Positions 31,691 through 40,777 of a stretch of 64,000 nucleotides of DNA are shown here, in pieces; the first letter of the stretch is position 1; each line of letters opens with the position of its first letter. A program made the position numbers and the translations under genes. This stretch comes from Rhodococcus pseudokoreensis (GTDB lineage Bacteria; Actinomycetota; Actinomycetes; Mycobacteriales; Mycobacteriaceae): positions 1,116,001 to 1,180,000 of the forward strand of contig NZ_CP070619.1 in assembly GCF_017068395.1 (NCBI RefSeq). Direction: 5' to 3'. Below the pieces are notes generated by a model. The model ran no database searches and had not been told where the DNA came from. It saw nothing but the letters and a program-made list of their open reading frames with translations.

Positions 31691-31960
31691 TTACACCCTG
31701 TTCTTACTCGTCATCGCGGTGTACCCCAGCGACAGCACGGCCGCAGCGGCGATGCTGATGATCCACCGGATCCAGTCGATCCCTCCGGTGTTTCCCTTGC
31801 CGAGGAGCCCCTCCCACACCCAGTACCCGATCAGCGCGCCGATGATGCCGAGGACGACGGTGATGACCCACCCCATCGCCTGCTTTCCCGGAATCACGAG
31901 ACGCGCCAGAACGCCGATGACCGCACCGAAGATGATGGTGCCGATGATGTTGCCGACCAT
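31691..31960 (-). CDS. GlsB/YeaQ/YmgE-family small membrane protein
   Basis: An 89-residue protein with three hydrophobic segments and the family's glycine-rich pattern (IIGTIIFGAVIGVLARLVIPG, GIIGALIGYWVWEGLLG). Members are called transglycosylase-associated or stress-linked, but the function is not established. The start ATG 31960 follows AGAGGACAAGGG, a good ribosome site; a longer reading frame upstream adds only 16 residues without similarity. It sits alone between a terminator and the two-component operon. Confidence 0.85.
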   Translation of the reverse strand: MVGNIIGTIIFGAVIGVLARLVIPGKQAMGWVITVVLGIIGALIGYWVWEGLLGKGNTGGIDWIRWIISIAAAAVLSLGYTAMTSKNRV

Positions 31961-32107
31961 GGCCCTTGTCCTCTCAACACGCAATTCATGGTGCGAGCGG
32001 AAGGTCACCGCTCATTTCGAACATAACCACCTGGACAGCTGTTCGACAGGGCTTCGGCAAATCGTTGCCAAAAGGTTCACGCGGTGGACCACCGCGGATC
32101 CCCCGGT

Positions 32108-32734
32108 TCAGCGGATGCCCTGCCGCCGCAGCGCGACGGACACGGCTGCGGCCCGGGTGTCGACGCCGAGCTTCGAGTAGATGTGGGCGAGGTGAGTCTT
32201 GACCGTCGCCTCGCTGATGAACAGGGCCTTGCCGAGTTCCTTGTTGGTCATCCCCTTGGCCAGCAGGGTCAGCAATTCGGCCTCCCGCGGCGTGAGAGCC
32301 TCCTCCGGGCGCTGCATCTGCTGCAGCAGTCGCGACGCGACGGGCGGCGACAGCACACTCTGGCCGGCCGCCGCGCCGCGGACGGCAGCGAAGATCTCCT
32401 GAGGCGTCGAATCCTTCAGGAGGTACCCGATGGCGCCGGCGTCGATGGCGCGGACGACGTCGGCGTCCGTGTCGTACGTTGTGAACACCAGCACCGGCAG
32501 GTCCCGGTCGACCTGACGGATCCGGCGGATGGCCTCCACCCCGTCGATGCCGGACCCGAGGGCGAGATCCATCGTCACGAGCCGCGGCCGGACGGTGGTC
32601 ACGGCGTCGACCGCCTCCTCCCCCGTGCCCGCCTCGGCGATCACCTCGATGTCCGGCTGGGAGTCGAGCAGCGCCCGCAGTCCCGCGCGCACGACCGCGT
32701 GATCGTCGACCAGCAGCACGGTCACGGTTTTCAT
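32108..32734 (-). CDS. NarL/LuxR-family response regulator
   Basis: A 208-residue regulator. The receiver domain (residues 1-120) has the acidic pair DDH, the phospho-acceptor Asp in VTMDLALGSG near residue 55 and the conserved Lys in YLLKDST near residue 106. A LuxR-type helix-turn-helix follows (LTPREAELLTLLAKGMTNKELG, about residues 145-205). Its ATG overlaps the sensor kinase stop by four bases, so the two form a coupled pair. The gene set resembles SenR of Streptomyces because a HbpS-like gene lies across the divergent promoter. Confidence 0.92.
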   Translation of the reverse strand: MKTVTVLLVDDHAVVRAGLRALLDSQPDIEVIAEAGTGEEAVDAVTTVRPRLVTMDLALGSGIDGVEAIRRIRQVDRDLPVLVFTTYDTDADVVRAIDAGAIGYLLKDSTPQEIFAAVRGAAAGQSVLSPPVASRLLQQMQRPEEALTPREAELLTLLAKGMTNKELGKALFISEATVKTHLAHIYSKLGVDTRAAAVSVALRRQGIR

Positions 32735-33933
32735 GCCGAGGTTCCTTTCGCGCACGGTATCTGCGCGGCCACCACGGTGCCCTCGCCCGGTGCGCTCTCG
32801 ACGGTGAACGTGCCGCCCAGTTGCTCGACGCGGCTGCGCATCGCACGCAGGCCGTATCCGCCGCGGTCCGAGGGAGGTCCGGCAGGTGCGGGGTCGAAAC
32901 CGGCGCCGTCGTCGTAGATGTCGAGTGCTACGGCGTCCGGAAGGTACGTCAGGGTGACACCCACGGTGTCGGCCCGTGCGTGCCTCGTGATGTTGGACAC
33001 CGCGCTCTGGGTGATCCGCAGCAGCGCGTGCGCCACCTCCGCCGGTAGCGCGATCGGAGTGCCCACGATCCGGAGTTCCGCCCGCGGGTGATGGGAACGG
33101 GCGGCGGCGAGCAGTGCCGCGTCGATCGGCTGCGATTCCAGGTTGGGCGCCGCGAGATGGTGCACGAGACTGCGGGTTTCCGCCAGGTTCTCGCGCAGCG
33201 TTCCGGTCGCCACGCGGACGTCCTCGCGGGCCCGTGCCTCCGCCCGCGGATCTTCCTGCGCCCAGATCTGCTCGGCGGCCTCGAGCCGGAGGAGGCTGCT
33301 CGTCAGTCCCTGCGTCACGGTGTCGTGGATCTCGCGGGCCAGTCGTTCGCGTTCGGCGAGGACCCCCGCCTCCCGCTCGGTCTCCGCGAGCCGCGACCGC
33401 GTCTCCGCCACCTGACGGAGCAGCCGCACCCGCTCCCGGCCGTCCCGCTCGATCTGGCTGTACGCCATGACGATCAGCGCCCCGGTGCACAGCGGTCCCA
33501 CCAGCACCGCCCACTCGGTGCGCCCGGAGAACGTGAAGAACGCCAGCGACGTGAGCACCGCGAGAACACCGACGACGGGATACGCGATACGGCTCGGGTA
33601 GGCCCTCGTGCAGAGGAAGAACATCGGAAACGCGCACCAGGCGAAACTCGGCGCGAGCCAGACGAGTACCGCCCACGTCGTCAGGACCGGCCACACCCAC
33701 GGTTCCCACGCACCGTCCCGCCGCGCCACCACCACGGTCGACGTGTACAGCGCGGCGAGCGCCGCGATCAACGCGACTACGACGACGAACCGCCCGCTGA
33801 CGCCGTGGTACGTGAGGTACCGCGCCGTCGACGTCGCGAGGAGAACGTAGAAGGAGACGTGGATGGCAGTGCCGAGCGGGCCGCGCAGACTCTCGCCGGC
33901 CGACCTGTCCACTCCGCCCACGGGTCCAGTCAC
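32731..33933 (-). CDS. NarL-type membrane sensor histidine kinase
   Basis: About 400 residues: an N-terminal region of several transmembrane helices (about five), a coiled linker, a HisKA_3 box (REIHDTVTQGLTSSLLRLE, His being the phosphorylation site) and a C-terminal ATPase domain (DDGAGF, GGYGLRAMRSRVEQLGG). The frame is open up to an ATG at 34065, but the extra 44 residues are low in complexity and have weak third-position GC bias. I therefore prefer GTG 33933. It is co-transcribed with the response regulator and faces the HbpS-like lipoprotein gene. The signal is unknown; haem or redox stress is possible by analogy with SenS. Confidence 0.88.
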   Translation of the reverse strand: MTGPVGGVDRSAGESLRGPLGTAIHVSFYVLLATSTARYLTYHGVSGRFVVVVALIAALAALYTSTVVVARRDGAWEPWVWPVLTTWAVLVWLAPSFAWCAFPMFFLCTRAYPSRIAYPVVGVLAVLTSLAFFTFSGRTEWAVLVGPLCTGALIVMAYSQIERDGRERVRLLRQVAETRSRLAETEREAGVLAERERLAREIHDTVTQGLTSSLLRLEAAEQIWAQEDPRAEARAREDVRVATGTLRENLAETRSLVHHLAAPNLESQPIDAALLAAARSHHPRAELRIVGTPIALPAEVAHALLRITQSAVSNITRHARADTVGVTLTYLPDAVALDIYDDGAGFDPAPAGPPSDRGGYGLRAMRSRVEQLGGTFTVESAPGEGTVVAAQIPCAKGTSA

Positions 33934-34096
33934 GTCTGTGGATCCTACGGACGCGGCGCAGGTCGCGGATCCACCGTTCGGATGATCTGCCGGGGCCGGA
34001 CGGATGAGTCCGGGAGCGCCGTCGGCCCGATGCGGTGACCGGTGCCTGCGGACCAGGCTGGTCATGTCAGCTCGTCACTTCCCGAAAGGCCCTCCG

Positions 34097-34681
34097 ATGC
34101 GCACCTTCCACCGCCTGCCCCGCATGCTGGCGATCACCGTCCCGCTGGCCGCGATCGTCGCGACCGCCGCGTGCGGATCGTCCGCGACGGACGAGGCGAC
34201 GGCGGCGACCACGCCGGTCGCGACGGCCGCCGCAGCCGCCCCGGTGGACGGCGCGGACGGCCTGGTGAGCCAGAACCGTCTCGGCGTCGGGGCCGCGCAG
34301 ACCGCCGCGCAGGCGGCGCTCGCGAAGTGCCAGGCCGACGGACTCGGCTTCGTGACCGTGTCGGTGGTCGACCGCAACGGCAACGTGCAGGCCATGCTGC
34401 GGGGGGACAATGCCGCGCAGCACACCGTGGAGGCGGCCCGGCAGAAGGCGTACACAGCCGCCGCGTTCGGTGCGAACACAAGCGACCTGAGTGACCGCGC
34501 CAAGGGTGACGGCGCGACGGTCGCCGACCTTCCCGGCACGTTGTTCCTGGCGGGCGGCGTCAGTGTGAAATCGGCGAGCGGGTCGATCGCCGGTATCGGC
34601 GTCGGCGGCGCCCCCGACGGAATGCGGGATCAGTCCTGCGCGGCCGCCGGTCTCGACGCGATCGCCGGCGCCCTCGGCTGA
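34097..34681 (+). CDS. HbpS/GlcG-like (DUF336) haem-binding lipoprotein
   Basis: A 194-residue exported protein. It has a basic N-terminus, a hydrophobic stretch (LAITVPLAAIVATAAC) with a lipobox-like end, an Ala/Thr-rich linker, and then one DUF336 domain (VSVVDRNGNVQAMLRGDNA, ARQKAYTAAAFG, GGVSVKSASGSIAGIGVGGA). DUF336 includes HbpS of Streptomyces, an extracellular haem-binding partner of the SenS sensor kinase. The gene diverges from a SenS/SenR-like kinase-regulator pair, which supports an accessory sensor role. AAAGG ahead of ATG 34097 decides the start. Haem binding itself is inferred. Confidence 0.85.
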   Translation: MRTFHRLPRMLAITVPLAAIVATAACGSSATDEATAATTPVATAAAAAPVDGADGLVSQNRLGVGAAQTAAQAALAKCQADGLGFVTVSVVDRNGNVQAMLRGDNAAQHTVEAARQKAYTAAAFGANTSDLSDRAKGDGATVADLPGTLFLAGGVSVKSASGSIAGIGVGGAPDGMRDQSCAAAGLDAIAGALG

Positions 34682-34716
34682 AGACCCGCTGCTGCGGACC
34701 GGGTGACAGGGGCGGG

Positions 34717-36354
34717 TCAGGTGCGCCCGATGAGGTCGAGGGACTGCTCACGCATCTCGACCTTGCGCACCTTACCCGTCACGGTCATCGGGAACTCGTC
34801 GACGACGTGCACGTACCTCGGGATCTTGTAGTGGGCTAGCTTGCCGGTGCAGAAGTCGCGCACCTTCGCCGCGTCCAAGGGTTCGGTGTCTTCCTTCATC
34901 CGCACCCACACCATCAGTTCCTCGCCGTACTTCGCGTCCGGCACCCCGATCACCTGGGCGTCGAGGATGTCGGGATGGGTGTACAGGAACTCCTCGATCT
35001 CCCGGGGGTAGACGTTCTCGCCGCCGCGGATCACCATGTCCTTGATCCGCCCGGTGATCGCGACGTACCCGTCGGAATCCATCACACCGATGTCGCCGGT
35101 GTGCATCCACCGTCCGGCGTCGATCGCCTCCGCGGTCTTCTCCGGGTTGTTCCAGTACCCGAGCATCACCGAGTACCCACGGGTGCACAGCTCCCCCGGC
35201 ACGCCCCGCGGAACGGTCAATCCTGTTGCCGGATCGACGATCTTGACCTCCAGATGCGGGCCGACCCGGCCGACGGTGGAGACCTTCTGGTCGATGGTGT
35301 CGTCCGAGCGTGTCTGCAGCGACACCGGCGACGTCTCGGTCATGCCGTAGCAGATGGCGACCTCGGCCATCCCCATCAGTTCGATGACGTGCTTCATCAC
35401 CTCCACCGGGCAGGGCGATCCGGCCATGATCCCGGTCCGCAGACTGGACAGGTCGAAGGACTCGAAGTCGTGGTCGGCGAGTTCGGCGATGAACATCGTC
35501 GGCACCCCGTACAGCGACGTGCACTTCTCCGCCTCGACGGCCTGCAGCGTCGCCCTCGGGTCGAACGACGGTCCCGGAATCACCATGGTGGCACCGTGAC
35601 TCGTGCATGCGAGGTTGCCCATGACCATGCCGAAGCAGTGGTAGAACGGCACCGGGATGCAGACGCGGTCGTTCTCGGTGTAGTGGCACAACTCGCCGAC
35701 GAAGTACCCGTTGTTGAGGATGTTGTGGTGGCTGAGCGTCGCGCCCTTCGGGAACCCGGTTGTCCCCGAGGTGTATTGGATGTTGATCGGGTCGTCGGGC
35801 GACAGCGCGGCCTGCGCCGCGGGCAGCCGGGCCGGGTCCGCGGCGTGCGCGGCCATGCCGTCCGACGCCAGCCTGCTCCACTCGGCGCTCCCGAGCAGCA
35901 CGACCATCTCGAGGTCGCCGCATTCGGGCCGGACCTCCTCGATCATCGCCGCGTAGTCCGAGGTCTTGAACTGCGGGGCCGACACCAGCAGCCGGATACC
36001 GGCCTGGTCGAGCACGTACTTCAATTCGTGCGCCCGGTAGGCGGGGTTGATGTTGACGAGGATCGCGCCGATCTTCGCGGTCGCGTACTGGATCAGCGTC
36101 CATTCCGGGCAGTTCGGCGCCCAGATCCCGACCCGGTCGCCCTTCACGATGCCCCGCTTCAACAACCCTGCCGCCACGGCGTCGACGTCCCGCTTCAGTT
36201 CGGCGTACGTCCACCGCCGCCCCGACGGCCGGTCGACGAGGGCGTCACGATCGGCGTGGGCCGCCACGGTCCGGTCGAAGTTGTCTCCGATGGTGTCGCC
36301 GAGCATCGGGGCGTCCCACACGCCGTGGGTGTAGCTGGGAAGCGGGGTTGTCAT
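34717..36354 (-). CDS. Fatty-acyl-CoA synthetase (FadD family)
   Basis: A 545-residue AMP-forming acyl-CoA ligase. The core [18 protein letters not shown] lies near residue 190, CYGMTETSP near residue 335, the hinge [22 protein letters not shown] near residue 440 and the catalytic lysine in [12 protein letters not shown] near residue 525. It resembles FadD35-type proteins; fadD35 belongs to the leucine cluster in M. tuberculosis, and this gene lies only a few kilobases from the equivalent cluster here. Start ATG 36354 follows GAGAGGAAGAG. Chain-length preference cannot be read from the sequence. Confidence 0.9.
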   Translation of the reverse strand: MTTPLPSYTHGVWDAPMLGDTIGDNFDRTVAAHADRDALVDRPSGRRWTYAELKRDVDAVAAGLLKRGIVKGDRVGIWAPNCPEWTLIQYATAKIGAILVNINPAYRAHELKYVLDQAGIRLLVSAPQFKTSDYAAMIEEVRPECGDLEMVVLLGSAEWSRLASDGMAAHAADPARLPAAQAALSPDDPINIQYTSGTTGFPKGATLSHHNILNNGYFVGELCHYTENDRVCIPVPFYHCFGMVMGNLACTSHGATMVIPGPSFDPRATLQAVEAEKCTSLYGVPTMFIAELADHDFESFDLSSLRTGIMAGSPCPVEVMKHVIELMGMAEVAICYGMTETSPVSLQTRSDDTIDQKVSTVGRVGPHLEVKIVDPATGLTVPRGVPGELCTRGYSVMLGYWNNPEKTAEAIDAGRWMHTGDIGVMDSDGYVAITGRIKDMVIRGGENVYPREIEEFLYTHPDILDAQVIGVPDAKYGEELMVWVRMKEDTEPLDAAKVRDFCTGKLAHYKIPRYVHVVDEFPMTVTGKVRKVEMREQSLDLIGRT

Positions 36355-36515
36355 CACTCTTCCTCTCCAGGAGCCCGTTCGGGCGCCTACGGGACGGGCA
36401 GACCGGAAGGCCCTTCCGCGGTCGAACTTACTCTTGGTTGTTGTGATCCAGGGCATACTGCACGGCGAGGGGTGCCGGTAACTGTGCGAAGTCCGGACAC
36501 CCCTCGCCTGCGACG

Positions 36516-37856
36516 TCAGAGCGCGTCGTCTTTCGTTTCCACCAGGGCCTTCGTGCACAGCAGGCTCACCACGCCGAGGACGGCGAGCAGCACGCCGATC
36601 GCGGCGCTGCCATACGCGGACGCCAGGGGCGCGGCGATCAGCGGCGGCACCGCGCCGCCGAGCACGCCGGCGAGGTTGTAGCCGAGGCCCGCGCCGGTGT
36701 AGCGGTACCGCGTCTGGAACATCTCCGGAAGCAGGGCGCCGCAGGGACCGTAGGCGATTCCGAAGATGGCGAGCGTGACCATCACACCGACCGTGAACGC
36801 AACGGGCGAACCGGTGTCGAGCAGCGGGAACAGCGCGAGCGCCCACACGACGGCCAGCCCGCAGGAGATCATGATGACCCGGCGACGTCCGATCCGGTCC
36901 GAATACAGCGCGGAGACGACGATGGTGAACCCGAAGACCACCGCCGACGCGATCCCGACCGTCAGCACGAACGGGCGGCTGAACCCGAGGGTCTTGGTGC
37001 CGTAGCTGGTGAGAAACGCCGTGCCCATGTAGAAGAACGCGAACAGGGTGGCCAGTGCGCCGGCCGAGAGGAGGATCTCCTTGGTCTGGAACCGCCAGGC
37101 GTCCATCAGCGGGAGGGTGCGCGGGGCCGCATCGGCGCGGTCCGCCTGCTGAGCGGCGCGGAACACCGGCGTCTCCTCGATCGCCAGGCGCATGTAGAGA
37201 CCGATCCCGACGAGGACGGCACTGAACAGGAACGGAATCCGCCACCCGTAGTCGAGGAACACCTCGTTGGTGTCGCCGAGCAGGCTGCCGGTGACGAGGA
37301 ACGTGGTGCTGGACAGGATGAACGCGACCGCCGGCCCGAGTTGCGGGAACATCGCGTACAGGCCGCGCTTGCCCGGCGGTGCGTACTCCGCCGTCAGCAG
37401 TGTGGCGCCCGCCCACTCGCCGCCGACCGCGAACCCCTGCCCGAAACGCAGCAGCACCAACAGGATCGGGGCCGCGACGCCGATGGTCGCGGCGCCTGGC
37501 AGCAGGCCGATGAGGAAGGTCGAGACACCCATCAGGATGAGCGTGGAGATGAGGGTCTTCTTCCGCCCGATCCGGTCGCCGTAGTGACCGAACAGCATCG
37601 CGCCCACCGGCCTGGCGACGAAGGCCACGGCGAATGTCGCGAAGGAGGCGACGGTGCCCGCGGTGGAGCCGAGGGCGGGAAAGAACACCGTGGGGAACAC
37701 CAGGGCTGCGGCGGTGCCGTAGATGAAGAAGTCGTAGAACTCGATGGTCGTGCCGATGCCACTGGCAATGGCCACCTTGCGGACGCTGGTACCGCCCTGT
37801 CGCACCGGTGTCGGGGCGTGGGGGGCGCCCGCACCCGAGTTGGAGACTGTGGTCAC
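36516..37856 (-). CDS. MHS-family major facilitator transporter
   Basis: A 446-residue inner-membrane symporter with twelve predicted helices. Family features are the N-terminal [20 protein letters not shown], the loop motif [11 protein letters not shown] after helix 2 and [11 protein letters not shown] near residue 145, all typical of the metabolite:H+ symporter group (ShiA/ProP/KgtP relatives). The substrate is probably a carboxylate or similar small metabolite. It is on the same strand as the acyl-CoA synthetase gene but 161 bases upstream of it, so co-transcription is possible but not shown. A strong hairpin lies about 80 bases before its start. Confidence 0.9.
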   Translation of the reverse strand: MTTVSNSGAGAPHAPTPVRQGGTSVRKVAIASGIGTTIEFYDFFIYGTAAALVFPTVFFPALGSTAGTVASFATFAVAFVARPVGAMLFGHYGDRIGRKKTLISTLILMGVSTFLIGLLPGAATIGVAAPILLVLLRFGQGFAVGGEWAGATLLTAEYAPPGKRGLYAMFPQLGPAVAFILSSTTFLVTGSLLGDTNEVFLDYGWRIPFLFSAVLVGIGLYMRLAIEETPVFRAAQQADRADAAPRTLPLMDAWRFQTKEILLSAGALATLFAFFYMGTAFLTSYGTKTLGFSRPFVLTVGIASAVVFGFTIVVSALYSDRIGRRRVIMISCGLAVVWALALFPLLDTGSPVAFTVGVMVTLAIFGIAYGPCGALLPEMFQTRYRYTGAGLGYNLAGVLGGAVPPLIAAPLASAYGSAAIGVLLAVLGVVSLLCTKALVETKDDAL

Positions 37857-37934
37857 TCGATTCCTCCGTGGTCCGTGGGCAACGCCCTGGTGGGCGTATC
37901 CCGGATGAGAGGAAAAGTAGTGATCCGGCTCACT

Positions 37935-37968
37935 GCGTCACCACCCCCGAATGGGGGGGTGGTGACGC
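37935..37968. terminator. 14-bp perfect hairpin between the unknown gene and the MHS transporter
   Basis: Arms at 37935-37948 and 37955-37968 are perfectly complementary around GAATGG. It begins eight bases after the stop of the unknown gene read on the minus strand, which fits a terminator without a T-run. It could also be an operator for the transporter gene downstream. Confidence 0.65.
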
Positions 37969-37976
37969 GGCTCACG

Positions 37977-38522
37977 TCACTCGGTGGCGCCGGACGCGCC
38001 GATCAGCTCCCTGCGCAGCTCGGTCCACACGGTGGCGTACGAGTCGATCACCGGTTCCGAGATCCACTTCGACTCCCCCGCAGCGACTTTCGCGAGAGCG
38101 TCCGCGAACAGGTCCTGGTAGCGGGACAACCGGGGCACGAACGCCGACAGGTCGTCGAACACGACCGACGCGCGGCGGTCCAGATCGGCCAGCTGATCGG
38201 CGTCGGCGGTGTCGATCAATCCGACGAACTCCTCGTGGAACGGCACGAAGCTCTCGTACACCTCGGCGATCGAGTCCTCGTCGATGGACACGCGCTCGGC
38301 ATCGAGTTGGTCCTCGAGTTCCGACAGCCCGGCGTCGGTGAGCGCGATCCGGCCGTCCGAGGCTTCCTGCGCCTTGCCCTGGGTGAGCAGCGCGTCGTAC
38401 GCGGCCTGCGCGGACGCGGCGCTCACACCGAGGTGTTCGGCGAGTACCGCCGCGCTGACCTGCTCTTTCAACCGGACCGCCTGCAGCAGGGCCAACTCGT
38501 CCACATTGCCAGCGAAGGCCAT
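37977..38522 (-). CDS. Unknown protein with N-terminal winged-helix-like region
   Basis: A 181-residue protein I do not recognise. The first 70 residues look like a winged helix (LLQAVRLKEQVSAAVLAEHL, SAASAQAAYDALLTQGKAQE, then a wing-like GRIALTDAGL). The rest is helical and acidic, with no cysteine or membrane segment. It lies directly downstream of eutC on the same strand, with 78 bases between, and ends at a terminator-like hairpin, so it probably belongs to the ethanolamine operon. It might sense an intermediate or assist the ammonia-lyase. The ribosome site GAGGAGAG supports ATG 38522. Confidence 0.75.
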   Translation of the reverse strand: MAFAGNVDELALLQAVRLKEQVSAAVLAEHLGVSAASAQAAYDALLTQGKAQEASDGRIALTDAGLSELEDQLDAERVSIDEDSIAEVYESFVPFHEEFVGLIDTADADQLADLDRRASVVFDDLSAFVPRLSRYQDLFADALAKVAAGESKWISEPVIDSYATVWTELRRELIGASGATE

Positions 38523-38600
38523 AGATCTCTCCTCGTCACACCCCGTCCAGGGCGGTTCTCCGCAGGCCCGGTCGGACCTGCCGCCCTTTAGATAACACGA

Positions 38601-39371
38601 CTACAGTTCGAGGATCTCCGAGGGGGCTGCCAGCGCATCCGCGCGGGAAGTGTCCTTCAGCTCCACTCCGGACCGGCCCAGTTTCCGGGCGCCGGACACG
38701 AGGCCCGCCACGACGCGGGCGGCGAGTTCGTAGCCGAGCCCCTCGGGTGGGTGGATGTTGGACACGCAGTTCCGGTCGGCGTCGGTGCGTCCGGGGCGCG
38801 GCAGGTGCGTGAGGTAGACGCCGACGCTGTCGGCCACCGACAGTCCCGGCCGCTCCCCGATCAGCAGGACGAGCGTCTGCACACCCAGCGCCTGCGCGAT
38901 GTGGTCACCGAGCGCCACCCGGGCCTGCGTCGCGATCACCGGCGGCGCCAGCGAGTACGTACCCCCGAATTCGTCGACCAGCGCCGACAGCAGGGACACC
39001 CCGTGATCGGTGAGCGCGCGGGGCGACAACCCGTCGGCGAGGACGAACCCCACCTCCGCGTTCCCCGCGGGGACACCGGACAGATCTGCCGGTGTACGCC
39101 CCAGGTCGGGCCTGCGCAGGTACTCGCTCCGGTCCGACGCCTGGCTCGTGACGACCACCGGCCTGCCCAGGCCCACCTCCTCGACCTGCTCGGCCAGCGC
39201 CTGCGCGTCGAGCGGTTGGTGGACGGCGTCGCGTGCCGCGGCGTGCGCCGACCGGAACTCGAGGACACGCTGCGTGGGCAGCGCGTCCCCGGTACGGCCG
39301 AGCCCGATACGCGCCTGCGTCGTGGCCCGCAGTTCCGCCCAGAAGTCTTGTGCGACAGGATCGGTCATCAT
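38601..39371 (-). CDS. eutC: Ethanolamine ammonia-lyase small subunit
   Basis: The small chain, 256 residues, of the adenosylcobalamin-dependent enzyme that splits ethanolamine into acetaldehyde and ammonia. Typical EutC segments are visible: LIGERPGLSVADSVGVYLTH, PRPGRTDADRNCVSNIHPPE near residues 185-220 and LVSGARKLGRSGVELKD at the C-terminus. The start ATG 39371 overlaps the eutB stop by four bases; a second ATG follows immediately. Co-translation with the large subunit is expected since both bind the cofactor at their interface. Confidence 0.93.
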   Translation of the reverse strand: MMTDPVAQDFWAELRATTQARIGLGRTGDALPTQRVLEFRSAHAAARDAVHQPLDAQALAEQVEEVGLGRPVVVTSQASDRSEYLRRPDLGRTPADLSGVPAGNAEVGFVLADGLSPRALTDHGVSLLSALVDEFGGTYSLAPPVIATQARVALGDHIAQALGVQTLVLLIGERPGLSVADSVGVYLTHLPRPGRTDADRNCVSNIHPPEGLGYELAARVVAGLVSGARKLGRSGVELKDTSRADALAAPSEILEL

Positions 39372-40777
39372 GCCCCCGTCAGCGCTCGAAGAGGCGACGC
39401 GGCGGCGTCGACCGGCAGCACCCGGCCCGCGTCGTCGACCATGCCGAGGCGGCGCATCCAGTCCTCGAATTCGGGCGCAGGCCGCAGGCCGAGCACCTGG
39501 CGCGCGTACAGCGCGTCGTGGAACGACAGACTCTGATAACCGAGCATGACGTCGTCGGCGCCGGGCACCGCGATCACGAAGGCCGCGCCCGCCACCCCGA
39601 GCAGGGTGAGCAGCGTGTCCATGTCGTCCTGGTCGGCCTCGGCATGATTGGTGTAGCAGACGTCGACGCCCATCGGCAGGCCCAGCAGTTTCCCGCAGAA
39701 GTGGTCCTCGAGCCCGGCCCTGATGATCTGTTTGCCGTCGTACAGGTACTCCGGCCCGATGAAACCGACCACCGTGTTGATCAGCAGCGGTTCGAGGTCG
39801 CGGGCCACCGCATACGCCCTGGTCTCCAGTGTCTGCTGGTCGACGGGCCTGCCACCGGTGCCGAGGTGCGCCCCGGCACTCAGGGCCGACCCCTGCCCCG
39901 TCTCGAGGTACATGACGTTGTCGCCGACGGTGCCTCGTTTCAGCGACCGGCCGGCCGCGTTCGCCTCCCGCAGCAGCGAGATGTCGACGCCGAAACTGGA
40001 ATTGGCGCCCTGCGTCCCGGCGATCGACTGGAACACCAGATCGACGGGAACGCCTTCCTCGATCAGGCCCATCGTGGTGGTCACGTGCGACAGCACGCAC
40101 GACTGCGCTGGAATGTCGAAACGCTGACGGATGTCGTCGAGCAGGTGCAGCAGTTCCGCGGTGGCGTGCGGCGAATCGGTGGCCGGGTTGATACCGATGA
40201 CGGCGTCACCGCACCCGAGCAGCAGTCCGTCGAGGGTCGCCGCCGCGATCCCGCGCGGGTCGTCGGTGGGATGGTTGGGCTGCAACCGGGTTCCCAGATG
40301 GCCGGGCACGCCGAGCGTCGTGCGGAACCCCGCGGTGACGGTGACCGCCCGCGCGACCGCGATGAGGTCCTGGTTGCGCATGATCTTGCTGACCCCCGCG
40401 ACCATCTCCGGGGTGAGCCCCGGGGCGACGCGGCGGAACGTCTCGGCCGCGCCGTCCCGCGCGGCGACGTCCAGCAACCAGTCCCGCAGGCCGCCGACGG
40501 TGAGGTGGGAGATCTCGCCGAACGCGACCCGGTCGTGCGAGTCGATGATCAGCCTCGTGACCTCGTCGTCCTCGTACGGCACGACGAGTTCGTTCAGGAA
40601 CGTGCCGAGCGGGACATCGGCCAGCGCCCACTGCGCGGCGGCGCGTTCGGCATCGGACGACGCCGCACACCCGGCGAGTTCGTCCCCGCTGCGCAGCGGC
40701 GTCGCCTTCGCCATCAGGTCGACGAGACCGTCGAACGTGTACCCGGTTCCTGCGACTCCGTGACTGTAGGTGGTCAT
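39368..40777 (-). CDS. eutB: Ethanolamine ammonia-lyase large subunit
   Basis: The catalytic TIM-barrel chain, 469 residues, of coenzyme-B12-dependent ethanolamine ammonia-lyase. Conserved EutB stretches include VVGFIGPEYLYDGKQIIRAG, EDHFCGKLLGLPMGVDVCYT, NHAEADQ and DDVMLGYQSLSFHDALY. The start overlaps the permease stop by four bases. No microcompartment shell protein and no EutA-type reactivase lie nearby, so this is the simple cytosolic version of the pathway. Confidence 0.95.
   Translation of the reverse strand: MTTYSHGVAGTGYTFDGLVDLMAKATPLRSGDELAGCAASSDAERAAAQWALADVPLGTFLNELVVPYEDDEVTRLIIDSHDRVAFGEISHLTVGGLRDWLLDVAARDGAAETFRRVAPGLTPEMVAGVSKIMRNQDLIAVARAVTVTAGFRTTLGVPGHLGTRLQPNHPTDDPRGIAAATLDGLLLGCGDAVIGINPATDSPHATAELLHLLDDIRQRFDIPAQSCVLSHVTTTMGLIEEGVPVDLVFQSIAGTQGANSSFGVDISLLREANAAGRSLKRGTVGDNVMYLETGQGSALSAGAHLGTGGRPVDQQTLETRAYAVARDLEPLLINTVVGFIGPEYLYDGKQIIRAGLEDHFCGKLLGLPMGVDVCYTNHAEADQDDMDTLLTLLGVAGAAFVIAVPGADDVMLGYQSLSFHDALYARQVLGLRPAPEFEDWMRRLGMVDDAGRVLPVDAAASPLRALTGA

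Noticed and set aside
34717..37416. An 899-residue reading of the acyl-CoA synthetase frame
   Set aside because: The first 350 residues lie over the MHS transporter gene in another frame and have no domain. ATG 36354 with a good ribosome site gives the normal family length.
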